Shown: positions 7,129-15,346 of the stretch, in pieces | How the letters are laid out: every line of letters starts with the position of its first letter | How positions within the stretch are numbered: the first letter of the stretch is position 1 | NCBI GenBank assembly: GCA_022710725.1 | Contig: JAKLGK010000001.1 | Span: 301,010 to 365,009 of the forward strand | DNA length: 64,000 nt | Reading direction: 5' to 3' | Source of the DNA: Verrucomicrobiota bacterium | Lineage (GTDB): Bacteria > Verrucomicrobiota > Kiritimatiellia > CAIQIC01 > JAGNIJ01 | Program-made: the position numbers and the translations under genes | The notes under the pieces: generated by a model | Database searches by the model: none | Told to the model about the DNA's origin: nothing | Seen by the model: the letters and a program-made list of their open reading frames with translations, nothing else

Positions 7129-9374
7129 GCAGCCGCCGTTCTCCGCCGCAGGGCGTTCCAGAACCGGGACGCCGGGTTCAGGGCGGCTTCCTCCTCGACC
7201 GTCCGGCGCAGGTACGGCCGCAGCCAGCCGGCCGGCGGCCGGATCGAGTCCGGCAGGGCGCGGCGGATCTCCCACAGGATGCGGCCCAGCCAGGGGCGCC
7301 GCCGGCTGATCCGGCGGTCCGCTTCCGGCCGCCGCCAGATGGACAGGAGGGCGATGTTCATGAAGTAATCGGGCAACCGATCCGCGTCCAGGAAATCGAG
7401 GTCGTCGAAAGCCAGCTTCCGCCCGCGCGCGGCGAGTTGCCGCAGCCGCCGCCGGAACGCCCGCCACGGCCAGGCGCCGCGCAATCCGTGGTCCACCGTC
7501 ATGGTCATGTCCGCGATCCAACGGGCCGCGGGATCGGGCGCGGCCGGCGCGGGGCCGTCCCGGCGAAGCTCCTCGATGGCGTTGCGCACGAGGTTCACGG
7601 ACGCGTCGCCCGTGGCCACGAGGGCTTGGTCCAGAACGGCCCGCTGGGCCGCCGCCACCTCGCGCCGATACGCCGCGTCCGCCAGCATCCGCTGCAGGGC
7701 CGCCTCCAGGGACGGCATATCCGAAACGACGACGGCGCCGCCGTCCTCGAGGGGCGACCGCCAGAACTCGGGCGTCACCGGCGGCTTGAAGTACACCACC
7801 GGCACGCCCGCGAGGATGGCGTGCGCCGCGCTGGTCGAGGCGTTGGCCATCAGGAGCATCACGTCCGCCGAGTCGAGAGCCTCCAGCAGGTCGGGGGTCG
7901 CGGGCTCGAACCGGTTTTCCACGGTCGCGGCGAGATACCGGTAGAAAGACTCGTGGTCGAAGCGCGGGTGCTTCTTGAGTTTCCAATCCCAATTCAGGTT
8001 GCGGACCGACAGCCGCGCCAGTTCGGTCCACCACGACAGCGCCTCGCCAGGCGCCGGGTAGCCCCCGTTCACCATGAGTTCCGACCCGTACTGCGCGGTG
8101 ATGATCAGAACCGCCGGGCGATCCGGCGAGGCCGGCGCCGCCGCCCGCATCCTTCCCCGCTCCGCGGCGGCGGCGAGGTCGCGGCGCATGCTGCCGGTCT
8201 GGAACACCCGCGCGGACGGATCGCGCCATCGGCTATGCAGTGCGGCATCCGGCCCGCCCCATACGGCGATCGCGTTGCCCGCGCCCAGGCTGCGGGGGCC
8301 GACGCACGGGAGGGCCAGCCCCACGTGATCCACGGCCAGTGTCGGCACCCCGGCGCCCGCCCACTCGAACGCCATGCTCCGGACGGTTCCCTCGATGTCA
8401 TAGGGCAGCACGGCGACCCCGGGTCGGTAGGCCCGGTGACAGAGGCGGACGATCCCGCGCTCCGCGGATGCCAGGGCCAGCCAGTCCCGCCAGCCGCGCA
8501 GGAAGAAGGCGGCGCATTCGGGACCGGCCAGGATGCGCACATACTCCGGCAGAGCGGGATCGGACACCGCGTCCGCCAGCGCCGCCTGCATCGCCGGCTC
8601 ATCGGGCATCGGCGGCGGCCGGATGGGCAGCCGGCGCAGGTGCGACCAGGAAAGGTAAGGTCCCCGAATATCGGCCGGCTCCGGCATGACGGTCACGAGA
8701 CCGCCGCCCCACTCCCGGTGCAGGACCGGGAGGAGCGGCTCCTGCTCGGCCCAGCTGATGCTCTGCGTGAACACCAGCGCGCGAACCGGGTCGCTCGGGA
8801 GCGCCGCCTCCGCGTCCGGCTCCGGGATGCACGGCGGCACATCCGCCAGGCGAATCTCCTCGCGTACTGCCGGCGTCAGCGACAGGAACAGCATCTCGCG
8901 GCCCCCGCCGCGCGCCAACCGGTCGACCACGAAGTTGAAGAGGTCCGCATCCGGGGTGGAGGCATCCCAGAGCAGTGGCTGCTGCATTTCGGAAAACACC
9001 CTGACCCGCGCGGGCCGCCGCTCCGCCAGCAGCCGGGAGGCGGAACAAGCCAGGTTCAGCACAGCGACCAGCGCATGGAAGGCGTCGTAGGCGATCAGGC
9101 CCGACAAGCCCCCGTCGCCCTCCCGCTCCCGGAGCGCCCGGCCGATCCGCCCGCACCAGTCCCACACCCACTGCTCGTGCCGAACGGACTCGGCCACGGG
9201 CAGGTAATCCCACAGCGAAAGGCAGGGGCGGCCCTGCAGCCGGCACTCGAAGTAGATCTCCGGGCTGGCGGTCACCACGACATCCGCGGCCTCCGGCAAG
9301 CCCTGCTCGCGGGCGGCGGCCCATTGGCGGCGCTCGGCGATGAACGTCAGGGTTGTGGCGGACAGTTCGTTCAC
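7125..9374 (-). CDS. Large GT-B-like surface-glycan protein, function unknown
   Basis: A 749-residue soluble protein with no signal peptide or membrane segment. The C-terminal part (about 420-620) resembles capsule-type GT-B glycosyltransferases: VLIITAQYGSELMVNGG, then LKKHPRFDHESFYRYL, then SADVMLLMANASTSAAHAIL and AGVPVVYFKPPV, in the order expected of a nucleotide-sugar fold. The first 250 residues match nothing I recognise. It starts with GTG at 9374, which overlaps the HisF-like stop (GTGA), and its own stop overlaps the radical SAM start (ATGA), so the three genes are translationally coupled. A glycosyltransferase or capsule synthesis role is likely but not shown. Confidence 0.65.
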   Translation of the reverse strand: MNELSATTLTFIAERRQWAAAREQGLPEAADVVVTASPEIYFECRLQGRPCLSLWDYLPVAESVRHEQWVWDWCGRIGRALREREGDGGLSGLIAYDAFHALVAVLNLACSASRLLAERRPARVRVFSEMQQPLLWDASTPDADLFNFVVDRLARGGGREMLFLSLTPAVREEIRLADVPPCIPEPDAEAALPSDPVRALVFTQSISWAEQEPLLPVLHREWGGGLVTVMPEPADIRGPYLSWSHLRRLPIRPPPMPDEPAMQAALADAVSDPALPEYVRILAGPECAAFFLRGWRDWLALASAERGIVRLCHRAYRPGVAVLPYDIEGTVRSMAFEWAGAGVPTLAVDHVGLALPCVGPRSLGAGNAIAVWGGPDAALHSRWRDPSARVFQTGSMRRDLAAAAERGRMRAAAPASPDRPAVLIITAQYGSELMVNGGYPAPGEALSWWTELARLSVRNLNWDWKLKKHPRFDHESFYRYLAATVENRFEPATPDLLEALDSADVMLLMANASTSAAHAILAGVPVVYFKPPVTPEFWRSPLEDGGAVVVSDMPSLEAALQRMLADAAYRREVAAAQRAVLDQALVATGDASVNLVRNAIEELRRDGPAPAAPDPAARWIADMTMTVDHGLRGAWPWRAFRRRLRQLAARGRKLAFDDLDFLDADRLPDYFMNIALLSIWRRPEADRRISRRRPWLGRILWEIRRALPDSIRPPAGWLRPYLRRTVEEEAALNPASRFWNALRRRTAAA

Positions 9375-10129
9375 AGGCGTACGGGAATGCCCTGCTGCCG
9401 CAGGTAGGCCTTTGCCTCCAGCGGCGTTTGCTGCGTGAAATGGAAAATGCTCGCGGCAGCGACGGCGGAGGCCCCGCCCTCCTGCACCGCCGCCCGCATG
9501 TGCTCGTAGTTCCCCGCCCCGCCGGAAGCGATGACGGGGATGGACACCGCCCCCGCAACGTCCCGGATCAGGTCCAGGTCATAACCGCCCATGGAGCCGT
9601 CCCGGTCGATGGAGGTCAGCAGGATTTCGCCGGCGCCCCGCGCCTCCACCTCGCGCGCCCAGGCCACCGCCTCCCGGCCCGCCGGCCGGCTCCCGGCATG
9701 CGTCCACACCTCGCCGCGCCCGTCGGGGTGCCGCTTCACGTCGATCGACACCACCACGCACTGCGAGCCGGCCAGGGCCGCGGCGCCGCGAATAAGTTCC
9801 GGGTTCTCCACGGCCGCCGTATTGATGGCGATCTTGTCGGCGCCGGCCCGCAGCAGCCGCCGGACGTCCTCGACGGCACGGACCCCGCCGCCGACGGTCA
9901 GCGGCATGAAGCATTCGTCGGCCAGTTGGTCGATCTCCTCGAAGTCCACGGCCCGGTTCTCCCGGGTGGCGGCGATGTCCACAAAGATCAGCTCATCCAC
10001 CTGCCGGGCGGCGTACACCTTGATGGCCGGCAGGGCCGTGCCCACCCGGCGCCAGCTGTCGAAGCCGATGCCCTTGACGAGGCCGTGATCCTTGTACAGC
10101 AGCGTCGGGATGATCCGGACCTTGAGCAT
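9371..10129 (-). CDS. HisF-like cyclase subunit of a sugar-amidation system (WbuZ type)
   Basis: A 252-residue TIM barrel of the HisF family (MLKVRIIPTLLYKDHG, LTVGGGVR, VVSIDVKRH, VIASGGAG). In true imidazole glycerol phosphate synthase Asp11 is catalytic; the equivalent residue here is Leu11 (RIIPTLLYKD against RIIACLDVKD), so histidine biosynthesis is unlikely. The gene directly follows a HisH-like glutaminase and lies in the same set as a WbpG-type PP-loop amidotransferase. In Pseudomonas and E. coli O-antigen loci, HisH/HisF homologues (WbuY/WbuZ) pass ammonia to the WbpG/WbuX enzyme that makes acetamido-to-acetamidino sugars. I infer the same job here. ATG at 10129; an upstream in-frame extension was rejected as non-family sequence. 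Confidence 0.85.
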   Translation of the reverse strand: MLKVRIIPTLLYKDHGLVKGIGFDSWRRVGTALPAIKVYAARQVDELIFVDIAATRENRAVDFEEIDQLADECFMPLTVGGGVRAVEDVRRLLRAGADKIAINTAAVENPELIRGAAALAGSQCVVVSIDVKRHPDGRGEVWTHAGSRPAGREAVAWAREVEARGAGEILLTSIDRDGSMGGYDLDLIRDVAGAVSIPVIASGGAGNYEHMRAAVQEGGASAVAAASIFHFTQQTPLEAKAYLRQQGIPVRL

Positions 10130-10131
10130 GC

Positions 10132-10752
10132 TCAAAACGCCGACAGGAAGTTGCGCAGCAGCGCCAGGCCGTATCGCAGGCTCTTCTCGGGGTGGAACTG
10201 CGTGCCGACCACGCGCCCGCGTCCGACGATGGAGGCGAAATCCGGGCCGTGCGTCGTGACCCCGAGCACGTCCGACGGCTCGGCGACCTCGAAATGATAC
10301 GCGTGCACGAAGTAGAAATCCTTCCGGTCGGGGACGCCCTCGAACAACGGCGAGGACCGGGTCTGGGCCACCTCGTTCCACCCGACGTGGGGGATCCGGA
10401 GGTCCGGGCGGACCTTGGGCAGCCGGATCACGCGGCCCGGCACGAGGCCGAGCCCCTCGCTGTCACCGCCCTCGGTGCCCCGGTCCGCGAGCAGCTGCAT
10501 GCCGAGGCAGATCCCGAGCAGCGGTATGCCGTTCTCGAGGACCTCGCGTCGGATCGCGCGGTCCCAGCCGCGCCGGCGGATGACCTTCATGGCCTCCGCG
10601 AAGTTCCCCACGCCGGGCAGGATCATGCGTTCCGCCGAACCGGCCTGCCCGGGGTCGTCCGTGAGTAGCGGATCGCCACCGCACTCCTGCACGGCCCGGC
10701 AGACGGAATCGAGGTTGCAGAACCCGTAATCAATGACCAGGACGCGGCTCAT
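10132..10752 (-). CDS. HisH-like glutamine amidotransferase of the sugar-amidation system
   Basis: A class I glutamine amidotransferase of about 206 residues. It shows the oxyanion strand ILPGVGNF, the nucleophile motif GICLGMQLL (Cys) and the His-Glu part of the triad in GTQFHPEKS. MSRVLVIDYG at 10752 is taken as the start because MIDYG-type N-termini are universal in HisH; an ATG 9 bp upstream is also possible. It is separated from the HisF-like gene by 2 bp and overlaps the end of the radical SAM gene by 23 bp. It should release ammonia from glutamine for the adjacent sugar amidotransferase rather than for histidine synthesis, since no other his genes are present. Confidence 0.85.
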   Translation of the reverse strand: MSRVLVIDYGFCNLDSVCRAVQECGGDPLLTDDPGQAGSAERMILPGVGNFAEAMKVIRRRGWDRAIRREVLENGIPLLGICLGMQLLADRGTEGGDSEGLGLVPGRVIRLPKVRPDLRIPHVGWNEVAQTRSSPLFEGVPDRKDFYFVHAYHFEVAEPSDVLGVTTHGPDFASIVGRGRVVGTQFHPEKSLRYGLALLRNFLSAF

Positions 10753-11680
10753 CGGCGGCAACAGTCTTCGGGCCTTTCAGGGGAAGCAAGTAGCCGGCGG
10801 CGCCCACGACGGCGCATCCTGCGCACAGGGCGTGGGGACGGCCTGTTCGGATCGCTTTTCGCAGCGCCCGATAGGCCCGGTTATTCCATATCTTTTCCAG
10901 CGGCTGCTTGAGAACGTGGCCCAGTATCATGCGGCGCGTGAGATCATAGCAACAGGGCGCCACGCTTCCGTCGGCGCAGACGGTAACGGTGTTCATGACA
11001 TGATCGCAGCGGCGCGCGGCCTTCTTTCGACGCGCGGCCGGGATGACCTCGTATTCCCCGCCCGCGGACGTGCCCGGCCATTGAATCGCAAAGGCGGTCT
11101 TTATTCCCGTTACCGTCCCGGCCAACCGCCGGGTCAACCACGCGGGCGGCCGCGCGGGACGGGCCGGGGGCGGCCTGTGGCCACGAATAAACTGGGTCGT
11201 GTTGATATATACGTCCGGCTTCTTCGAGTCCGACCGCTTGACCATCTCCGCCAATTGCCTGATGCGGGAGACGATCTCGCGCGTGTTGCTTTTTCGCCGG
11301 ATGTATTGGTTTTCTTCGGGAGACGCGCCGTCCAGGGAAATCTCGATAGCGTCCAATCCGCATTGCAGCAGCTTGCGGATGGCCCGGGGCGACAGGAGCG
11401 CGCCGTTGGTAACGGTCTTCACATGCAAGGCCGGATCCGCCGCCTTGAGCCGGCCGACCATGTCGAAGAACCGGGGATTCAACAGGGGCTCGCCGCCGTG
11501 ATACAAAACGACGACCTTGACGCGCCCCCGGTTCCTCCGTATGGCCTGCAGCACCTGTTCGAAGACCGGCCCCTTCATCAGCCCGCGCGGCATGCGCACC
11601 GTTCCGGTAGGACAATGACGGCAGGCCAGATTGCACAGGCTGGCCGGCTCGATCCGGACGACGCGAGGGAACGGGAGGAT
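10730..11680 (-). CDS. Radical SAM/SPASM protein with no canonical start codon
   Basis: The radical SAM cluster motif Cys-x3-Cys-x2-Cys (SLCNLACRHCPTG) is encoded at 11606-11641, upstream of the first in-frame ATG/GTG (11599), so the gene must start further up. The open frame runs up to a TGA near 11735 but holds no ATG, GTG or TTG; an ATC at 11678-11680 is the nearest plausible start and is used here tentatively. The C-terminal half has SPASM-like cysteines (RRCDHVMNTV, SVAPCCYDL, HALCAGCAV). About 316 aa. It lies 7 bp below the amidotransferase stop. A sequencing error, an AUC start or frameshifting from the upstream gene could all explain the missing start. The reaction is unknown; context suggests glycan modification. 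Confidence 0.7.
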   Translation of the reverse strand: MLPFPRVVRIEPASLCNLACRHCPTGTVRMPRGLMKGPVFEQVLQAIRRNRGRVKVVVLYHGGEPLLNPRFFDMVGRLKAADPALHVKTVTNGALLSPRAIRKLLQCGLDAIEISLDGASPEENQYIRRKSNTREIVSRIRQLAEMVKRSDSKKPDVYINTTQFIRGHRPPPARPARPPAWLTRRLAGTVTGIKTAFAIQWPGTSAGGEYEVIPAARRKKAARRCDHVMNTVTVCADGSVAPCCYDLTRRMILGHVLKQPLEKIWNNRAYRALRKAIRTGRPHALCAGCAVVGAAGYLLPLKGPKTVAADEPRPGH

Positions 11681-11687
11681 GTCTTTT

Positions 11688-12839
11688 CTACACGTTGTCG
11701 TAGTTGACCTTTTCCAGGTTGCCGAAGCGGTCCTTCACGAGCTGCCCCCGGGCATCGGTCTTGAAGAGTTTCTTGTTGGTGAACCGGTCGCAGATCCGGA
11801 TGAACTCGTCCACGCCCATGTCCAGCGGGTTGAGGATGTCCGCCAGCGACTTGCCGAGGTAGCTCCACGGGAACCGGCCGTCGAGCCGCCGGACGATGCT
11901 CATGGCGTCCTCGCGCGTGATCCGGCCGCGCCGGAGGTGGAGACTGGCGATGTCGCTCGCGCGGCTGAACCCGAACTTCAGGAACTTGAAGTAGTCGTGG
12001 ACGCCGGTCTGGTGGTTATCCAGGTTCTCGTAGTTCACGCACGAGCCTTCCACGGTGGTGTGGAAGGTCGTGAAGCCGTTGGCCTGCGCCAGCAGGGCGT
12101 TGGTGTACCCGTCCCACGGCATATAGTAGCCCAGGAAGATGCCCGTGAGCCCCAGGGCCTTCAGCGCCTCGTCGGGGGGATACGTGTAGGGGATGAGGTG
12201 CTTGGGCTCGATCCCCTCCATGCCGGCCAGGTCGGACACGCGCAGCCCGAGCAATCCCCCGAACTCCTCCAGCCACCGGCGATCCAGGGCCCTGTTCTCC
12301 ACCGCCGGCGTCGGCCCGCCGTACTCGTGTTGCGGGTTCTCCCCCCACACCAGCAGGGGCACCTGGAACCGGACGGCCATGCGCACGGGGATCGTGAAGA
12401 TGCCCACGTGCTCCGGCCAGGAGATATCGCCCACCTGTGTCAGCCCGATGCGGTTGAGCCGGCGGCGGACCACCTTGTTCGGGCTGAACTCCACGTAATC
12501 CACGCCCAGGCGCTTGATGTTCTCGATGTTCTGGCGGCCGAGATCGGACAAGTCGCACGTGGTCGCCGTCACGCACAGGGGATTCATCGCCAGTTCCAGC
12601 AACCGCAGGACCTGGAAGGTGCTGTCCTTGCCGCCGCTGACGGGCACGATGCAATCCCAGCGTTCCCCGTCCTTCGAGCGGAACCGCTCCAGCACCTCGT
12701 CCAGTTCGGCCCTGCGCTTCTTCCAGTCAATATGCTTGCGCCGCTCGTAGTTGCGGCAGGCGTTGCATACGCCCTCCTCGTCGAAGTGCAGATCCGGCTT
12801 GGTGTCCGGCATGACGCATTTCGTGCAGTACCTCAACAT
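11688..12839 (-). CDS. N-acetyl sugar amidotransferase (WbpG/WbuX/PseA family)
   Basis: A 383-residue PP-loop ATPase of the sugar amidotransferase family. The adenylating P-loop is VPVSGGKDSTFQ (about 67-78), preceded by a zinc-binding pair of Cys motifs, CTKC near residues 5-8 and CNAC near 25-28. VWGENPQHEYGG is the family's substrate region. Known members (P. aeruginosa WbpG, Campylobacter PseA) convert an acetamido group to acetamidino using ammonia. HisH- and HisF-like partners follow in the same operon, and the pseudaminic acid genes flank it upstream, so the likely substrate is CMP-pseudaminic acid or a related sugar. The ATG at 12839 is in the usual place for MxxCxxCVMP proteins. Confidence 0.9.
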   Translation of the reverse strand: MLRYCTKCVMPDTKPDLHFDEEGVCNACRNYERRKHIDWKKRRAELDEVLERFRSKDGERWDCIVPVSGGKDSTFQVLRLLELAMNPLCVTATTCDLSDLGRQNIENIKRLGVDYVEFSPNKVVRRRLNRIGLTQVGDISWPEHVGIFTIPVRMAVRFQVPLLVWGENPQHEYGGPTPAVENRALDRRWLEEFGGLLGLRVSDLAGMEGIEPKHLIPYTYPPDEALKALGLTGIFLGYYMPWDGYTNALLAQANGFTTFHTTVEGSCVNYENLDNHQTGVHDYFKFLKFGFSRASDIASLHLRRGRITREDAMSIVRRLDGRFPWSYLGKSLADILNPLDMGVDEFIRICDRFTNKKLFKTDARGQLVKDRFGNLEKVNYDNV

Positions 12840-12872
12840 GGCCCCTTCCTCCTTGTGTGCGGCCGATCGGGT

Positions 12873-13925
12873 TCAGCTCACCAGATCCCAGGCCAGCGGC
12901 GTCCCGCGCGCGATCGCGCGGGCGGCCTTCCGGCCCAGGACTTGTTCCAAATGCTTCGGCGGCAATCCGTCTCCCGGCCGGATGGACCGGACGTTCCGCT
13001 CCGTGAACGCCGCGCCGGCCGCCATGTCCGCGACGACGAACAGCGAGCGGCGGAACACCCGGCTGGCCTTCTCGTGCTCGGCGATCTCGTACGAAACCGC
13101 GCCCAGGGCCTTTTCGGCCTCGCGCACGGCCTGCGCCATGGCCTTGAACTCGTGCAGTTCCAGGGAGAACGCGCTGTCCGGCCCGCCGTCGGCGCGCCGG
13201 AGCGTGAAGTGCTTCTCGATCACGCAGGCGCCGAGCGCGACGGCGGCGACCGCGGCGCTGATGCCGAGCGTGTGGTCGGACAACCCGACCGGCACACCGT
13301 GCCGCCGCGCCAGGTCGGGGATCGTGCGAAGGTTCATTTCCTCCGGCCGCGCGGGATAGGCGCTGGTGCACTTCAGCAGGGCCAGTTGCGCGCAGCCGGC
13401 GGCCCGCAGGGTCGCGACCGCCTCGTCGATCTCCTCGCGCGAGGCCATGCCGGTGGACAGGATCACCGGCTTGCCCGTGCGCGCCACCTTCCGCAGCAGG
13501 CGCGTGTCCACCAGCTCGAACGAGGCGATCTTGTGCGCGGGCACGCCCAGGCCCTCGAGAAAATCCACGGCCGTGTCGTCGAACGGCGTCGAGAAGAACT
13601 GCAGGCCGAGCGATTCGGCCTCGGCCTTCAACTTCGGCTGCCACTCCCACGGGGTGAACGCCTCGCCGTACAGCCGGTAGAGGGTCTTTCCCTCCCAGAG
13701 CGTGCCCTTCCCGATCCGGAACTCGGGCCGGTCGCAGTCCAGCGTCATGGTGTCCGGCGTGTACGTCTGAATCTTGACCGCGTCGGCGCCCGCCTCCCGC
13801 GCGGCGCGCAGGATCCGCACGGCCACGTCGAAATCCTGCCCGTGGTTGGCCGACATCTCGGCCACCAGGTAGACGGGCCGGCCCGGGCCGATCTCGCGGC
13901 CGGCGATGGCGAAGGCCGCGCTCAT
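12873..13925 (-). CDS. pseI: Pseudaminic acid synthase PseI
   Basis: A 350-residue NeuB-family enzyme that condenses phosphoenolpyruvate with 6-deoxy-AltdiNAc to give pseudaminic acid. Segments characteristic of PseI rather than NeuB are VAEMSANHGQDFDVAV (about 21-36), IQTYTPDTMTLDC (52-64), and EAFTPWEWQPKLK. The C-terminal 60 residues (SLFVVADMAAGAAFTERN, IRPGDGLPP) form the SAF/antifreeze domain missing from the second synthase at 2598-3443. Its ATG overlaps the stop of the upstream deacetylase-formyltransferase fusion (ATGA). With PseB, PseC, PseF and the PseG-PseH fusion nearby, assignment is strong. Confidence 0.93.
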   Translation of the reverse strand: MSAAFAIAGREIGPGRPVYLVAEMSANHGQDFDVAVRILRAAREAGADAVKIQTYTPDTMTLDCDRPEFRIGKGTLWEGKTLYRLYGEAFTPWEWQPKLKAEAESLGLQFFSTPFDDTAVDFLEGLGVPAHKIASFELVDTRLLRKVARTGKPVILSTGMASREEIDEAVATLRAAGCAQLALLKCTSAYPARPEEMNLRTIPDLARRHGVPVGLSDHTLGISAAVAAVALGACVIEKHFTLRRADGGPDSAFSLELHEFKAMAQAVREAEKALGAVSYEIAEHEKASRVFRRSLFVVADMAAGAAFTERNVRSIRPGDGLPPKHLEQVLGRKAARAIARGTPLAWDLVS

Positions 13926-15346
13926 GCGCCGGTCTCCGGTTTGTCCTTCCGGATTTGTACGATGTAGCGCTGCCCCCGGAAATCGAAGAAGACGGGGAAC
14001 CGGTGGGGATCGGCCACGCGCAGCAGGTCGAACTGATCCGCCAGGCTTTTCCCGGGGTCGAGGCGGCTGTCTTCAGGCTTACGCTTGCGATAGTACTGCA
14101 TGCCGGTCCCTTCCTGGGGCTGCGGCTTCACCGTGTCCGCGTGGGCGAGGGCGTAATCCATGAGCCGCAATTCCACGTCGAACAGCTTCCGATTAATCTC
14201 GTCGTACAGCTCATGGCCCTCCAGTTCCACGACCTCCTTCTTCCAGATCGGCCCGGCGTCCAGCTTATCGGCGGCTTCGAAGAGCGAGACGGTGAACCGG
14301 GTGCGGCCGGCCAGGATCTGCCAGATGTGGGGGGACCAGCCTCGGCCCTCCGGCAGGTCGCTGGCGTGGATCACCAGCGCGTGCCGGTACTTCGACAGGA
14401 TTGGCGTTCGCACGATTTCGCCGCAGGAAATGAGAAAAAGGAAATCGCCCCCGTCCGCGTACGCGGCGCAATTCAGCAGCCGCACGGAACAACCCGCCCC
14501 CTGCCGGGCCCGCCAGTCCCCAAGCCAGACCCAAACGGGGTGTTCGCAGTTCGCGCAGACGACATCCACTTTCAGACCGGCCCCCGCCGCGTGGGGCGCG
14601 GGCGGCCCGTTCTGCGCCGCAGCGGCCGCGCAACCCGTACAAGCGCTAGCCTGGGCGGAGGCGTCCTGCTCGATGGACCACACGCACTCGAACGCCTCGG
14701 CCGCCGGCAGGCCGGACACGCTGCCCCAGCGTTGCGCGATGGCGCGCAGGATCTCGGCGGAGCGCGGATGGGGATAGGGCCGGGCCTCGCTCTCGTAGAG
14801 GTTCATGGCCTCGATCTTCCTCTCCAGCGTGCCCGAGATGTCCACGAAAACCTGGGGATGAAAGACCGGCTCGAACTGCTGGAAGGCCCATTCCGTGGAA
14901 GAGGCGACCTCGTACGCGTACACGGCCCGGACGCAGCCGCCCGGCATCGGGCGCGTGGCCGTCAGCGTGGCGCGGAACGTGGTGACATGGTCGATGTTCA
15001 GGTCGCCGCCGTGCTGCGTGTACACGACCTCTGGCTTGAGCTGCTCGATGCGCTTTTCGATCTTCTTGATGACGTCCAGGAGCGGGACCGTGTCAAAACG
15101 GTTGTCGGGCAGACTTTCCAGGAACACGTCCCGGGCCCCGAGGCGGCGGGCCGACGCGCGGCATTTCTCGCGCAAGGCCTCCAAGTCGGCCGGGTCGGCG
15201 GCCTCGCGGCAGTCATAGCGCGAGGTGATGCCCTCGCCCAGGATCAGGATGTACACGTCGTGCCCCGCCCCCGCGAGGCGGGCTATGGTCCCCCCGCACC
15301 CCAGCACCTCGTCATCCGGATGGGCGGCGATCACCAGTGCGTTCAT
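13922..15346 (-). CDS. Fusion of LmbE/PIG-L deacetylase and formyltransferase-like domain
   Basis: A 474-residue two-domain protein. Residues 1 to about 220 are a zinc-dependent PIG-L/LmbE N-deacetylase (AAHPDDEVLGCGG at 7-19, with the second metal-ligand region NIDHVTT). A linker rich in Ala and Cys follows. Residues about 260-470 are a formyltransferase-like Rossmann domain with LVIHASDLPEGRG and LDAGPIWKK, matching the His and Asp regions of methionyl-tRNA formyltransferase-type folds. The ATG at 15346 overlaps the upstream stop (ATGA). The fusion suggests sequential removal of an N-acetyl group and re-acylation (for example N-formylation) of a pseudaminate intermediate. That is inference; both domains are recognisable. 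Confidence 0.82.
   Translation of the reverse strand: MNALVIAAHPDDEVLGCGGTIARLAGAGHDVYILILGEGITSRYDCREAADPADLEALREKCRASARRLGARDVFLESLPDNRFDTVPLLDVIKKIEKRIEQLKPEVVYTQHGGDLNIDHVTTFRATLTATRPMPGGCVRAVYAYEVASSTEWAFQQFEPVFHPQVFVDISGTLERKIEAMNLYESEARPYPHPRSAEILRAIAQRWGSVSGLPAAEAFECVWSIEQDASAQASACTGCAAAAAQNGPPAPHAAGAGLKVDVVCANCEHPVWVWLGDWRARQGAGCSVRLLNCAAYADGGDFLFLISCGEIVRTPILSKYRHALVIHASDLPEGRGWSPHIWQILAGRTRFTVSLFEAADKLDAGPIWKKEVVELEGHELYDEINRKLFDVELRLMDYALAHADTVKPQPQEGTGMQYYRKRKPEDSRLDPGKSLADQFDLLRVADPHRFPVFFDFRGQRYIVQIRKDKPETGA

Noticed and set aside
9371..10761. HisH and HisF as histidine biosynthesis genes
   Set aside because: HisF lacks Asp11, no other his genes are near, and a sugar amidotransferase of the WbpG family is in the same set.
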